From assembly GCF_014058425.1 (NCBI RefSeq), contig NZ_CP049366.1, positions 1,240,001-1,304,000 on the forward strand: 64,000 nucleotides of DNA, given 5' to 3'. The notes under the pieces are model-generated. The model was not told where the DNA came from and ran no database searches. It saw nothing but the letters and a program-made list of their open reading frames with translations. Both the position numbers and the translations under genes were made by a program. The DNA comes from Companilactobacillus pabuli. GTDB lineage: Bacteria > Bacillota > Bacilli > Lactobacillales > Lactobacillaceae. Below are positions 17,863 to 27,183 of this stretch, in pieces (the stretch's first letter is position 1; each line of letters begins with the position of its first letter).

Positions 17863-18342
17863 CTACTTTATAGATTTTTTAATAATTTCATCTGAATACT
17901 TATCTACATCAAGAACCATCCCTGAATCATGCATTACATGATGTGCAGGATAATTTTTATTCTTCAATCCATATTCGAAAGCCTGGATATACTCATATCC
18001 GTCTTTAGATTCAGCATTAGCATAAATATCAGACTTCATACCGTCTTTACTTGAATGCTTGTCCACCGACTTCCACAAATTACCATGACCAACGTAGCCA
18101 GATTTCGAGTGATACTGCCGCTCCTTAATTAACTTTTGAGCGCCGTCAACTTCATCGTTAGCTATCTTGTTAATTGCCTTAGGAATGTTCTTCTTCAATC
18201 TTGCTTTATACTGGAGAACTAGCTTAGCTAAGTCTTCATTACCTGACTGCTTTAATGTTCTAGCCATTGCAGTTAGATCATCGCTGAAATTATCTTTAGC
18301 TTGAATGCGAACTACTGGCACATGTTCATTATCCCAAGCCAT
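17863..18342 (-). CDS. HK97 gp10-like head-tail joining protein
   Basis: This 159-aa protein has the shape of HK97 gp10-family members: a helical N-terminus (ALKQ-type segment LARTL/TAMARTLKQSG), a KNIPKAINKIANDEV helix and a beta-strand end (YIQAFEYGLKNKNYPAHH). It lies after the head closure protein and before the tail terminator. It probably joins the neck to the tail. The start overlaps the preceding stop by one base. Confidence 0.65.
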   Translation of the reverse strand: MAWDNEHVPVVRIQAKDNFSDDLTAMARTLKQSGNEDLAKLVLQYKARLKKNIPKAINKIANDEVDGAQKLIKERQYHSKSGYVGHGNLWKSVDKHSSKDGMKSDIYANAESKDGYEYIQAFEYGLKNKNYPAHHVMHDSGMVLDVDKYSDEIIKKSIK

Positions 18343-18665
18343 CAGCTTCTCACCTCGGTATCACCACAGTAGATATCAGTTTTAAAATGATGTCTTCTGA
18401 GCTGAGATATTTGTAAAACGTCGGACTTATTTGCACGATAATCATCCAAAAAAGCTACCTTATCGGCATTGTAAATACCTTCTAATCTAATTACATAAGA
18501 GTGGTCATATTGCTTACCAACAGCGTTATTTTGAGCCGTAGCTCCATTGAGCTCGGTAACTCTTGCAGAATGTAGGATTTGCTCAGAATAATTTACAATA
18601 TGATTTAAAGGATCTTTATTCTTGTCATTATCTTTTGTTAGCAAAACGACATCTTTTAACATCAA
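18342..18665 (-). CDS. Head closure protein (gp16-like)
   Basis: The 107-aa protein is the second small neck gene after the capsid. It has a short beta-rich pattern (DHSYVIRLEGIYNADKVAFLD) and LRRHHFKTDIYCGDTEVRS at the end. Position and size match SPP1 gp16-type stoppers that close the portal after packaging. It overlaps the upstream connector gene by four bases. Confidence 0.55.
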   Translation of the reverse strand: MMLKDVVLLTKDNDKNKDPLNHIVNYSEQILHSARVTELNGATAQNNAVGKQYDHSYVIRLEGIYNADKVAFLDDYRANKSDVLQISQLRRHHFKTDIYCGDTEVRS

Positions 18666-19018
18666 TCGAACGTCACTATCCTTCCACGGTCACCGCTACC
18701 TCTTAGATTATCAATATATCTATTAAGTACTGGGAAAAATGGCTTCAAATCGTTCTCACTGAACGAATAAGATAATCCCTCTTCACTTGAAGATGTAGTA
18801 CCTTCTGAACCAGCTTTAGTAAATTTAGCCTCGGCCATTTGAGTTATAACTCCGCTCAAAATATTAGGCAATGTATCTTGACCAATATAAAGTTCAACTT
18901 CTTGCTTAGCTTGCCGGATATAAATTTTAAAAATATTATCCATTGAGTTGTCTTTGATATGTTTCAAGGATTTGAAATCATTCAAAATTGAATCTTCTAT
19001 TTTAGTTTCTTCAGCCAT
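18662..19018 (-). CDS. Head-tail connector (gp15/gp6-like)
   Basis: This 118-aa mostly helical protein (DSILNDFKSLKHIKDNSMD, IYIRQAKQEVELYIG, LNRYIDNLRGSG) is the first neck gene behind the capsid gene. It resembles the SPP1 gp15/HK97 gp6 connector family that binds under the portal. AGGAGG lies seven bases before its ATG and overlaps the end of the capsid -1 frame extension. Confidence 0.65.
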   Translation of the reverse strand: MAEETKIEDSILNDFKSLKHIKDNSMDNIFKIYIRQAKQEVELYIGQDTLPNILSGVITQMAEAKFTKAGSEGTTSSSEEGLSYSFSENDLKPFFPVLNRYIDNLRGSGDRGRIVTFD

Positions 19019-19028
19019 TTAATACCTC

Positions 19029-19136
19029 CTAATTTGCAGAAATAATAGCTCCATCGGCAGTGGCCATCGAAGTTACCTTAGTTGGCTTTGCTGGTTTTGT
19101 TTTAGCGCCACCTGAACCTGATGGCGTGTCTATTTT
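19029..19136 (-). other. Open -1 frame extension of the capsid gene ending in the shared tag
   Basis: The capsid gene ends TCA AAA TAG. Four consecutive A (19133-19136) would let the Lys tRNA slip back by one while keeping AAA pairing. Reading then continues for 34 residues (IDTPSGSGGAKTKPA...) to a TAG at 19029, ending in KPTKVTSMATADGAIISAN. This segment has no start codon suited to separate translation, yet matches the C-termini of two other phage proteins. Frameshifted capsid and tail extensions are known from Listeria phage PSA. A sequencing error in the A-run would also fuse the frames. Confidence 0.55.
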
Positions 19137-20143
19137 GACAATAATACAGATGATTGAACTAATTCATGTGGGTTTGCCAATGTTGGCAATGCTGAAGCTG
19201 CTGCTTTTGTCCAAGTACCTACTGGATCATTGCCTTCTTCGTACATTGTTGCGAACACATTTCCAATAACACTATCTAGGCTACCTGTAGACATGAGTCT
19301 GTTTTCTTCAGGTGTTGGTCCAAATGCCGTATTACCACATGTGTCGTCATTGAAAAGAACAAACTTATCTTCTGGGAAAAACGTCTTAGTTTCATATGTA
19401 CCATCAGCTTTTTGGACACGATACTTGAGATTGTTTTCAACGATTGTTGGCAATCCTTGACCTTCAAGATAGTTATTAAGGTTGGCAACTGAAGCAATTT
19501 GACCAACACTCTTGAAGTATGCAAGAAGATTTTCATTTTTAAGCAAAGCACGTACCACTTTACGTGATGTAAGAATTTTAGTAGGGTCTGAATCGAATTC
19601 GTTGGCCCAATCAAACATATCGTTAATAACATCGGCTGTAGGGTCATCCCATGATTTTTTAACAGTGATTTTATGTTCCTTAGGTAGTTGATAATCTAAT
19701 TTCCAATCTACTTTGGAATCATCAGGAGTAACAACACCAGTTGAAAGTAGTTGCATACGCATTAATTCAACACGAGCCAATACATCTTGAACCATATGAT
19801 CAGTGTCAGCATAAACAACTTGAGTCAAATATTCTTGTTCTTCTGGTGTACGTGGGTTACGTAATCCAATTAAATCCTTTTCTTTCAATTGTACTTTACG
19901 CTTGATATAACCAAGTTCAGCGGTACGCTTGTTGGCTTCACGGCTTCCAATTTGAGCTTCAGCATCAAAGGCTGAGATTGGTGCAACAACTGGTGTAGAT
20001 GTTGAATCTTCTAAAATTTCAATATCTAGGCTTTCAACTTTGCGTGATGGAAATAAAAGATCACCAATGTATTGCTTGTATTGACGATTCTTTACATAAG
20101 ATAGAACCGACTTTTGATTGAATAAATCTAAAATAGCTGGCAT
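19130..20143 (-). CDS. Major capsid protein (gpE family)
   Basis: The 337-aa protein follows the scaffold and decoration genes. It opens with MPAILDLFNQKSVLSYV and LLFPSRKVESLDIE, has SAFDAEAQIGSREA and YIKRKVQLKE, and ends with FATMYEEGNDPVGTWTKAAA. This is the pattern of the capsid E family of siphoviruses and lambda-like phages. AGGAGGAGG precedes the start. The C-terminal region NPHELVQSSVLLSK ends in a possible slippery AAAA-TAG. About 400 copies would form the shell. Confidence 0.85.
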   Translation of the reverse strand: MPAILDLFNQKSVLSYVKNRQYKQYIGDLLFPSRKVESLDIEILEDSTSTPVVAPISAFDAEAQIGSREANKRTAELGYIKRKVQLKEKDLIGLRNPRTPEEQEYLTQVVYADTDHMVQDVLARVELMRMQLLSTGVVTPDDSKVDWKLDYQLPKEHKITVKKSWDDPTADVINDMFDWANEFDSDPTKILTSRKVVRALLKNENLLAYFKSVGQIASVANLNNYLEGQGLPTIVENNLKYRVQKADGTYETKTFFPEDKFVLFNDDTCGNTAFGPTPEENRLMSTGSLDSVIGNVFATMYEEGNDPVGTWTKAAASALPTLANPHELVQSSVLLSK

Positions 20144-20146
20144 TTA

Positions 20147-20467
20147 TTAAGCCTCCTCCTTGAGATTTGAAAATGTAATTCTATTGAGAGCTGCAACTGC
20201 TTCGGCAGACGGTTGTACTGGCAATCTTGACGCATTTAAGAAACCATCAACGATTCCCCCAACCATTTCAGGACCATGTGAAACGTCAACATCGTTGATT
20301 GTTACGGCCGTTGCTGTTGCATCATTAGCTGGAACGATTGAACCAGCTGGAAGAATTCCATCAACAACTCCTGGTGTTTTATCATCTACAAGAGTTGGAA
20401 AAGATACAAATTTTTCACTATCGAAAAAATTAATTTCATCGACGTGTTTATTACTACCAAAATACAT
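20147..20467 (-). CDS. Putative head decoration protein
   Basis: The 106-aa protein lies between scaffold and capsid genes, three bases before the latter. Features are FVSFPTLVDDKTPGVVDG, GSIVPANDATATAVTIND and GFLNASRLPVQPS. Gly/Val-rich proteins at this place resemble lambda gpD-type decoration proteins that stabilise the expanded capsid. No hallmark residue proves the assignment. Confidence 0.55.
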   Translation of the reverse strand: MYFGSNKHVDEINFFDSEKFVSFPTLVDDKTPGVVDGILPAGSIVPANDATATAVTINDVDVSHGPEMVGGIVDGFLNASRLPVQPSAEAVAALNRITFSNLKEEA

Positions 20468-20479
20468 ATTTATTCCTCC

Positions 20480-21130
20480 TTAGTTTCTTGCCCATGGGTC
20501 TTTTGGAGACTCTTGGTCTTGTTTATTTGCCATTTCTGCAAATTTGGAACCAGAATTTTGAGTACGATTATCATTTGTGCCGACATTAGGCGTTTTCTTG
20601 CCTTTTGTGGCTTCAAGAACACCATTGTGAACTGATCTGTTATATATCTTTTTGAAATTGGCAATGTTTTCGGCTCTCTTTTCTTCATTGAGATCACTCA
20701 ACATTGTTGCGAAGTCTGTTGGAAGTCCATCATTTGATAAACGTGTTTTAGTATCGTTAAGAGCATCACGCTGATTTAAGGCTGCTTCTCTCTTATTTAA
20801 TTCGTCTTCACGTTCCTTCATATCATTTGCATTGCGCTCTTTGTCGGACATCTTGGCACGTTTTTCACCTTCATTGCGAGCCTTATCAAGCAATCCAGGC
20901 AATTCATTATTTTTAAAGTCATTCATTTGACTGGCAAACATCTTTCGAACATCGGAACGAGTATATTTTTTATCCTCGTTTCCGTCTCCATCTTCATTGT
21001 CTTTATCGCCATTATCATCATTAGGTTCATTAGCATTAGAATTATCAGAACCGGCAGCATTACCGGCATCCCCTTCTTCTGCAAAATATTGAAGATTTAG
21101 TTTTAATGGTGTTCTTAATAGTGATTTCAT
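20480..21130 (-). CDS. Scaffold protein (DUF4355 type)
   Basis: The 216-aa protein has the usual scaffold build: an N-terminal LKLNLQYFAE motif, a low-complexity acidic stretch of Asn/Asp/Gly/Glu (about 20-52), a central coiled coil (MKEREDELNKREAALNQRD) and a basic C-terminus. It directs capsid assembly and leaves or is degraded before packaging. AGGAGG precedes the start. It is the first gene after the interrupting moron. Confidence 0.8.
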   Translation of the reverse strand: MKSLLRTPLKLNLQYFAEEGDAGNAAGSDNSNANEPNDDNGDKDNEDGDGNEDKKYTRSDVRKMFASQMNDFKNNELPGLLDKARNEGEKRAKMSDKERNANDMKEREDELNKREAALNQRDALNDTKTRLSNDGLPTDFATMLSDLNEEKRAENIANFKKIYNRSVHNGVLEATKGKKTPNVGTNDNRTQNSGSKFAEMANKQDQESPKDPWARN

Positions 21131-21211
21131 ACTTAAATTCCTCCTACATACTTTTTTTAAGTGGTATAACTATTTATCAGCTGTTTTTTAATGCCAGCAA
21201 CCGAAAAAATG

Positions 21212-21240
21212 GCAATAAAAAAGCATCCAAAATTGGATGC
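21212..21240 (-). terminator. Intrinsic terminator inside the head module
   Basis: A perfect 7-bp stem GCATCCA/TGGATGC with a 4-nt loop is followed on the minus strand by TTTTTTATT. It lies between the gp7-like gene and the scaffold gene, so late transcription must pass it or restart downstream. It belongs to the segment holding the opposite-strand moron. Confidence 0.7.
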
Positions 21241-21247
21241 AAATAGT

Positions 21248-21276
21248 TTGTCTAAAATTGCTATGATTGATATATA
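21248..21276 (+). promoter_or_regulatory. Sigma-A-like promoter of the head-module moron
   Basis: TTGTCT and TATATA are separated by 17 bp on the plus strand, about 20 bp ahead of a GAGGTG ribosome binding site and the ATG at 21296. This gives the moron expression independent of the late operon. Confidence 0.6.
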
Positions 21277-21295
21277 AACAAATACGAGGTGAAAA

Positions 21296-21859
21296 ATGAC
21301 TATAAAAGAACTAACGCAACTAGTAAGATTACTAATTGATTCAATGAAAGCATCTGCGCCATTGCTAGCCGTTTTGGCTACACTAGCAGTCCCGTTTATA
21401 TATCAATATTTTAAGAACAAAAAAGAAGACGATTTAATCAAGATAAAAAGGAAACTTGTTCAAAAAACAATATTAGATTTTTTTGAATATAACAATATTC
21501 TTGGTGCAAAATCAAAATTAACTTCTTCATCACAATTCGGCAGTAATTTTTATAAATTTAATGATTGGTTAATCAATACTCAAAAAAATACCACTGATTT
21601 AAAAACATATGAACTTACTGGACTAGCATTGAGCGTATATCCCTTATTAAAGGGAACCATAAAAAGCAAATACAATGTAAATAACTTAAGTCCTAAAAAT
21701 TTGCGTACAATTTATTTAGCATACGATGAAATCAGTAAAAATGTTTATAACAATAGAAATAACATAGGCAAACAACTCGAGGATGAAACCTTAAATGAAC
21801 ATGCTGCTCGTATAAAAATGATAATAAAAAAAATTACAGATTATCCAATTCTTCACTAA
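21296..21859 (+). CDS. Membrane protein moron on the opposite strand of the head operon
   Basis: This 187-aa protein is encoded against the late genes, with its own promoter and a clear ribosome binding site. An N-terminal segment (about 20-40, APLLAVLATLAVPFIYQYF) is a likely membrane anchor. The rest is a Lys/Asn-rich cytoplasmic domain (KRKLVQKTILDFFEYNNILG...). Its 3' end overlaps the gp7-like gene by 26 bp. Single-anchor proteins expressed from a prophage like this often alter the lysogen, for example by blocking other phages. No family is recognised. Confidence 0.7.
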   Translation: MTIKELTQLVRLLIDSMKASAPLLAVLATLAVPFIYQYFKNKKEDDLIKIKRKLVQKTILDFFEYNNILGAKSKLTSSSQFGSNFYKFNDWLINTQKNTTDLKTYELTGLALSVYPLLKGTIKSKYNVNNLSPKNLRTIYLAYDEISKNVYNNRNNIGKQLEDETLNEHAARIKMIIKKITDYPILH

Positions 21860-22805
21860 CATCATGATCAGAAGTATCCCAATCATCGTCATCATTAGCT
21901 TCAATAACAGTGCATTGACAGTTGTAATGCATTAAAGGGAAGTTAACGCCTTCTTCGGCATCAGCAACGTCATAGATATTTCCATCCAAACTGGCACAAT
22001 CTTGACATGTTGTTGGTGCTTCAAGAGATATAAACTTATATTTCTTTACCTTGTCATCCTTAAATTGTTCTAATCGTGTTCTGTTTAGAGTTTGAGCTGT
22101 GGCTGTTCTAACCATTCCAGCAGCCCTTCCCATTTGGCCATTAGTGGATTTGCTTCCACCGGTCAGAATATTAGCCACTTCTTTTTGCCAATTTAATGAG
22201 TCCTTTGGAGATTTAGCAGCACTTTCAGCAACTTCATTGACTCGCCTAATGATTTGAAGTGTCTGCTTATTGATTGAACTAAACATATTAGAATCAACAT
22301 GACGATCTAACACGGCATTTCTAGCTGACCGTTGAAGAATAGAATCGATACTCATTGACCGCTTTGTTTTGCGATTATAAGTATTGATTTTTTTCTTTGC
22401 ACTTTTGTAATTCTTAGAATGAACTACATCGGGAATATACTCAGTACTAACAGTGATTTGAACCTTTTGAATTAGCATTTGTCTAACAAATTCTTGAGTT
22501 ATCTTTGCTGTTAAAACATCCCCGTTGGTCTTTAATTTTTTGCCATTAAAAGCCGTTCTAATAAAGCTCTGGTCATCTTTACTAACGTTTTCAAAGGTTT
22601 CCTTTATATTCGATAGTACTGTGGCAACATCGTCCGGACTAGCATTAGAGCTCCAGGATAAATCACTTGCAACAAACGAAGCAATCATATCAATGACATC
22701 TTGCTGATTGTTCTTATAAAGCTGTTCAATTTGCTTTACTCTCTCATCCTGCTTGCCATAGATAGCCTGAGCAATTTCAATAGCTTGCTTTTCGGTTAGT
22801 CTCAT
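21834..22805 (-). CDS. Minor head protein (SPP1 gp7 / Mu gpF-like)
   Basis: The 323-aa protein follows the portal gene with a one-base overlap. The C-terminal head-morphogenesis domain has ARTATAQTLNRTRLEQF-like helices. A probable metal-binding segment follows: CQDC...DGNIYD...FPLMHYNCQCT. SPP1 gp7 binds the portal and affects DNA ejection. The acidic tail (NDDDDWDTSDHDVSEE) crosses the end of the opposite moron gene. Confidence 0.8.
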   Translation of the reverse strand: MRLTEKQAIEIAQAIYGKQDERVKQIEQLYKNNQQDVIDMIASFVASDLSWSSNASPDDVATVLSNIKETFENVSKDDQSFIRTAFNGKKLKTNGDVLTAKITQEFVRQMLIQKVQITVSTEYIPDVVHSKNYKSAKKKINTYNRKTKRSMSIDSILQRSARNAVLDRHVDSNMFSSINKQTLQIIRRVNEVAESAAKSPKDSLNWQKEVANILTGGSKSTNGQMGRAAGMVRTATAQTLNRTRLEQFKDDKVKKYKFISLEAPTTCQDCASLDGNIYDVADAEEGVNFPLMHYNCQCTVIEANDDDDWDTSDHDVSEELDNL

Positions 22806-24439
22806 TACTTACCACCACCAAAAAAGCCTTTAATCTTATCTAACATAGATGGATTATCGGCTTTTTTACTATCATCATCCTTAGGCTCATTTTCGTTAGA
22901 ATTATCCGGAACTCGTTTGAATACTTGTTGCATTGGATCAGCATCCAAATCCTTCTTGTCCTCATCTTCAACACGCTGTTCTTCGGTATCAGAGTTAATA
23001 CCTGTATATTTTTGAACTACTTCACGGATAGTTTGTTTTGATTCAGTTCCAAGATTAGCAAGTACCTGAGCATTTTGAAGCGTTTCAGTATCATTCTTAG
23101 GTAAGTTTGGTGTGTACAATATTTTGTAATTTTCAACATCATCAGCGCTTGAGATTTGTCCAGTAACTTCAAGATAGTTGCCAAGAACTCTAAGCCGTCT
23201 CATTAGACCACGAGTGTACAAACTTTCTTGAATTGAGCGTTCCTGGTCGCTTCCCCACAATTTATAAAGAATGGCCACTCCTGAAGAATTAGATGCAAAA
23301 TTCTCATCTGAAGTATCAGGTGTATTGGTATCCTTATGGATTTGAGCTGATAACCAATCTACATATACCTTCCATTCCGAAACATTGACATCCTTAGTAA
23401 TGTAACCGGCATCCGGAGTTATCACAGATGATGAACCATTGATATCACTTCTTACTTCTGGTTTTAACCACATAATGGCATTTTTTCGGTCAATTTGTGG
23501 ATGTTCTGAAGTATTACCATTGCTATCAGTTACATCAAAATCACCGACAATTTTCAAAATGGCATTAGCAAAATCTTCTTGAGAATTGGCCATTTCCGAA
23601 ACGGCTTTATCAACGGCATCAATCTTATCTAATGAAGCTTCCCAGTCGCCCATTCTTTCATCGTTGTTGATATATTCAGTCAATGGAACACTAAAGAAAT
23701 AATGTTCTTCAGCATTATCAAGTTTTAAATTTGAACCAGGTGTTTTACCATCACTAAAATAGTAAATTGAATCGTCAGTATAAACTTCAGCATAGTATTT
23801 TGGCTGATTCTGATAATCGATTAAGTAATATCTGACCGCAAACAATGAATGCTGTTCAATTGTCGTATCGTATACCACAAAGGCATTTGCTGGATCAATA
23901 GGACGAATAGCAACTTCATTAGTATCTTGCTTGATATATTCAAGTTCATAAGCACGACCGGTAACACTTAGATTCTTCTTCATTACCTTCTCATGATATT
24001 CTTCATCATTTTGGCTATTGAACTCTGCCAAAGCTTCTTCCAAGTCATCATCCTTACCTTTGTCTTCATTGTATTGAAACTTAATAGGATTACCGACAGA
24101 ATAACCAACACGGGTGTTAGTAATAAATTTAGGAAAGCCAGCAGTAACACGATTGTCTGCCCTATTACTTGAAATATTAATATTAGCGAAGTGTATATCA
24201 TTTTCACCCTTGTAATACCTTTCTAGCTCCAAGATTCGTGGTAGTTGATACTGATAATGTTGCGTTAGAAAATATTTTAAGATTGGAATAATCTCTTTTG
24301 GGTCATTCTTAATATCATTCCATTTACTTTCAGGAATCATATACTGTTTGTTTGCCTTTATTAATCCACCTACCCAACGATTACCATTCAACATATTAAT
24401 TGACTGCCCTAATGCGTAAGGGTCTTTATCTGTCGCCAT
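22805..24439 (-). CDS. Portal protein (SPP1 gp6-like)
   Basis: The 544-aa protein has typical portal features: ILELERYYKGENDIHF, NRVTAGFPKFITNTRVGYSVGNPIKF, RAYELEYIKQD and a clip/wing region with NSSGVAILYKLW. It forms the dodecameric ring through which DNA is packed by the terminase encoded just upstream. The C-terminal tail is acidic and Lys-rich, ending GFFGGGK. Confidence 0.9.
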   Translation of the reverse strand: MATDKDPYALGQSINMLNGNRWVGGLIKANKQYMIPESKWNDIKNDPKEIIPILKYFLTQHYQYQLPRILELERYYKGENDIHFANINISSNRADNRVTAGFPKFITNTRVGYSVGNPIKFQYNEDKGKDDDLEEALAEFNSQNDEEYHEKVMKKNLSVTGRAYELEYIKQDTNEVAIRPIDPANAFVVYDTTIEQHSLFAVRYYLIDYQNQPKYYAEVYTDDSIYYFSDGKTPGSNLKLDNAEEHYFFSVPLTEYINNDERMGDWEASLDKIDAVDKAVSEMANSQEDFANAILKIVGDFDVTDSNGNTSEHPQIDRKNAIMWLKPEVRSDINGSSSVITPDAGYITKDVNVSEWKVYVDWLSAQIHKDTNTPDTSDENFASNSSGVAILYKLWGSDQERSIQESLYTRGLMRRLRVLGNYLEVTGQISSADDVENYKILYTPNLPKNDTETLQNAQVLANLGTESKQTIREVVQKYTGINSDTEEQRVEDEDKKDLDADPMQQVFKRVPDNSNENEPKDDDSKKADNPSMLDKIKGFFGGGK

Positions 24440-24457
24440 TTCATCACTCCTTTCTGG

Positions 24458-25777
24458 TTAAATCAAACCGAGTTTTCTTAAACTGTTTGTTCCTTTACGT
24501 TTATCCATTGGTTTTGGAATACCTTGAACACGTTTATAAGTAGCAATAATGTAACGGATTGTATCCATAACATCATCATTTACTTTTAAGGGTTCGCCAG
24601 TTTTGTCATCCCAAACATACTGATATATTTCATCTAAAAACCAGTGATACTTATTAGAACCCTGGTTGATTCCAGTATTATCAATCGCATCTTTAGCAAC
24701 AAAAAAAGCGTGAGACTTCATAGCCTTAGCTACGTACTCAACGCCTGTTAAACGATTTTTATAAGCATTAATACAATTAATACCCTGTTCATTAAAATGA
24801 GCTACATGCTCCGGTCTGGCTGAATCAGCATAGAATGGAACACGGTCACCATACCTTTTCTGAATATCCTTGGCCAAATCAGTCCAATAATCAATTTCTT
24901 TAAATTGTGCAGTATGTTCTTCAAGAATATAGAACCTATCTTGATCATCAACACCAGCAACCACAATACATCCCTTATGTTCATATCCCCAATCAACTCC
25001 ACAAATAATAGTGAGATTATCAGGGATTTGTGAACGTGGAATAATCATAGTCTTTTGATTAAAGTCCTGGTAAACAATACCTTCAGCAGCTGCCCATTCT
25101 CCTTCAATAGCACGATCATAGAACATCCCAGCCGGTTCAGTTTCTTTGAGATTTTGAATATAGATTTTAGATAGAAAAGTATTATCGTCAATCCTAAAGT
25201 GATTGCTTCGAATAGCTTTGGAATGGTTAGGATTATCAATATATTTCTTTTTAAGCCAATGAGTTGGTATATCCGGATTAGTATCGCAGATAACTCTAGC
25301 CCCATCAGGTGAACAACGTTTTCTAATTTCATCAAAAACATCTTCAGTGGCAAGTGAAGCTTCATTGATATAGCCTCCATATGAGGTCATACCACGAATA
25401 GCACCCAATCCAGCAATAGAACCTGTAAAGGCTTGAACTATTTTGACACCTGGTAAATTTGGAAATTTGATTTCAAACGAATTATGTTTATCAAAATGAA
25501 AGCTTAGTCCAAATGTATTTTCTATTTCATTCAAAACATTGTTTTGAATAGTTTTACTTGAAACGCCACCTAAAATATATTGCGGATGTAACACCCCTTG
25601 ACCTTGTGCAATTTCAGCAGCATGTCTAACATCTAGTAAAAATACAAAATTATCAACAAATGTCTTGCCGGCACGAACAGCACCATAATTTATCATCAAA
25701 TTCCAAGTTGAATCGTTAACAACCTGGTCTAAAACGTTCAATTGCTTGGGAGTAAATAACTTATTCAGTGTCGTCAT
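24458..25777 (-). CDS. Terminase large subunit (PBSX/SPP1 type)
   Basis: The 439-aa packaging motor has a Walker A-like motif GAVRAGKTF (about 32-40), and [14 protein letters not shown] as the Walker B region. The C-terminal nuclease half has [31 protein letters not shown] and [10 protein letters not shown] with metal-binding acids. It translocates DNA with ATP and cuts concatemers. The start overlaps the small subunit gene by 17 bp. Confidence 0.92.
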   Translation of the reverse strand: MTTLNKLFTPKQLNVLDQVVNDSTWNLMINYGAVRAGKTFVDNFVFLLDVRHAAEIAQGQGVLHPQYILGGVSSKTIQNNVLNEIENTFGLSFHFDKHNSFEIKFPNLPGVKIVQAFTGSIAGLGAIRGMTSYGGYINEASLATEDVFDEIRKRCSPDGARVICDTNPDIPTHWLKKKYIDNPNHSKAIRSNHFRIDDNTFLSKIYIQNLKETEPAGMFYDRAIEGEWAAAEGIVYQDFNQKTMIIPRSQIPDNLTIICGVDWGYEHKGCIVVAGVDDQDRFYILEEHTAQFKEIDYWTDLAKDIQKRYGDRVPFYADSARPEHVAHFNEQGINCINAYKNRLTGVEYVAKAMKSHAFFVAKDAIDNTGINQGSNKYHWFLDEIYQYVWDDKTGEPLKVNDDVMDTIRYIIATYKRVQGIPKPMDKRKGTNSLRKLGLI

Positions 25778-26660
25778 CAGCTACATCCTCCTGTATTTTA
25801 TCTAGTAAATTACCAATTGCAGTCATTTGGCCATCATCATTGATACCAGCATCATGTGCTTTGACTTCTGCAAGTTTTGCTTCAGCCGTCAATTTACGAA
25901 GTTTAGCCTTGGATATGCTCTCATCATCTTTGAAGTATTTCATTAATGAATCAAGTGCCTTTTGCTTGTCGTACATTTCAACAACAGGCTCGCCTTTATC
26001 GATTCGAACAGATTTAATATTTGAAGTATCAATATCATCACTATCATGTAATTTAACAATATTCTCATAATAATAGGACTGCTCTCCAGTGTCAGGATCA
26101 ATCTTAGGAACCCAATTGAAATTACCAGCACTATCTATATATTTACCAGTTTCAGACCGAACCTTATACCATTCGTGTTTCTTAACAGTTTTGAAATCTA
26201 CCACGTCAGAAATATCCGAATTGGCTTGCTGAATATACTGCCTAATTATGTCAGCTGTATCAAAATATAGCTCTGTTGATAATTGCTTTTTCAAAATGGT
26301 TAACTGTTTTTTAACCTTAGCATTTCTTAGCATCCTAGATGCATTTACCATAGCTGTTTCACTATCACTATCGTATGCCTTTTGGTATGCCCAAGTAGCG
26401 TTGAACCGTTGCAAATAAAAAAGGCAAAATAGTTTTTGCTTATCATTAAGCTCACTATTTGCCTCTAACTCATCTATTATTTTGGGTGCAACTTTTTTGG
26501 GTTTTGTATGCACACTCTTTTTAGCAGGTGCACCTCTTTGCCAACCATGTCTACTCTTCCACGATTTGACTGTATTGATTGAAACATTGTACTTACTGGC
26601 AATATCTTTGTATTTCATCCCAGCTAAATAATCTTTTTCGGCTTCTTCCCATTTTTTCAT
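25761..26660 (-). CDS. Terminase small subunit
   Basis: The 299-aa protein has an N-terminal helix-turn-helix ([24 protein letters not shown]) and then the Terminase_2 core ([26 protein letters not shown]). The C-terminal part has a Lys/Glu-rich helix ([20 protein letters not shown]). It recognises the packaging site and regulates the large subunit. AGGAGG lies 13 bases before the ATG. Upstream is the gene-free tRNA-like stretch. Confidence 0.88.
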   Translation of the reverse strand: MKKWEEAEKDYLAGMKYKDIASKYNVSINTVKSWKSRHGWQRGAPAKKSVHTKPKKVAPKIIDELEANSELNDKQKLFCLFYLQRFNATWAYQKAYDSDSETAMVNASRMLRNAKVKKQLTILKKQLSTELYFDTADIIRQYIQQANSDISDVVDFKTVKKHEWYKVRSETGKYIDSAGNFNWVPKIDPDTGEQSYYYENIVKLHDSDDIDTSNIKSVRIDKGEPVVEMYDKQKALDSLMKYFKDDESISKAKLRKLTAEAKLAEVKAHDAGINDDGQMTAIGNLLDKIQEDVADDDTE

Positions 26661-26735
26661 TACATGGCACCTACCTCCTTCTAAAATTTAGGTAAACAAA
26701 AAGACCAGTAACAATTGACTGATCTAAAATTAATA

Positions 26736-26834
26736 CGTGGATATCCGGAATCGAACCGGATTGCTAAGTCTTAAAACTAAGTTAGTATTCAAAATAAATT
26801 AAAGGAATGTCTACAATTATTATGTAATGATCCA
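26736..26834 (-). tRNA. tRNA-like element 1 (degenerate; intact T-arm)
   Basis: On the minus strand TCCGG-TTCGATT-CCGGA forms a perfect T-arm, followed by TATCCAC as a 3' acceptor strand. Upstream only TGGAT near 26833 could pair with it, and the TACA/TGTA stem has no GG loop. No proper anticodon arm is visible, and CCA is not encoded. It is probably a decayed tRNA or a tRNA mimic. Confidence 0.3.
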
Positions 26835-26880
26835 AAGGGAGAATTTTTTTGCTTAACAGTAGCCATGCATCCACATAGCA

Positions 26881-26905
26881 TGACCAGCTTTATCATCACT
26901 GGTCA
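26881..26905. other. Hairpin within the tRNA-like region
   Basis: A perfect 7-bp stem TGACCAG/CTGGTCA with an 11-nt loop is followed at once on the minus strand by a CATGC/GCATG hairpin with GTG in its loop. The pair imitates D and anticodon arms, but no T-arm follows. Confidence 0.35.
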
Positions 26906-27031
26906 CTGAGGGTTAAAACAGTTGTTTAACGTCTGCCAAGACGATTGTTATCTGTCGTGGACCTTGGTTGAATGGGTTGTCCTTCCCATGTTTGCTCCTT
27001 TTTTAATCGGTAGAGTAACCGCATGTATCTA

Positions 27032-27098
27032 TAGCCAGACATGGAATCGAACCATGCACCATCATTTGTATTTAGCGTTACCCTTTGCGCCACTGACT
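27032..27098 (-). tRNA. tRNA-like element 2, lacking an anticodon stem
   Basis: The minus strand shows an acceptor pairing AGTCAGT/TCTGGCT (six of seven, one G-U), a D-arm GGCG/CGCT with GGGTAA in the loop, and a perfect T-arm CATGG-TTCGATT-CCATG. The 17 bases in between do not form a stem. At 67 nt it is shorter than a normal tRNA. It may be a mimic rather than a decoding tRNA. Confidence 0.35.
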
Positions 27099-27183
27099 GC
27101 CAGTTATCAAAAAGTATGATAATTTGTTGTTTTTTTAAAAGGGAATAGACACCCTTTAGTTTAGACCGTTTTCCGCCGGTCAC

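Noticed and set aside
26855-26935. Possible tRNA-His with GTG in an anticodon-like loop
   Set aside because: D- and anticodon-like hairpins exist, but no TTCRANY T-arm or acceptor pairing follows; kept only as a hairpin.
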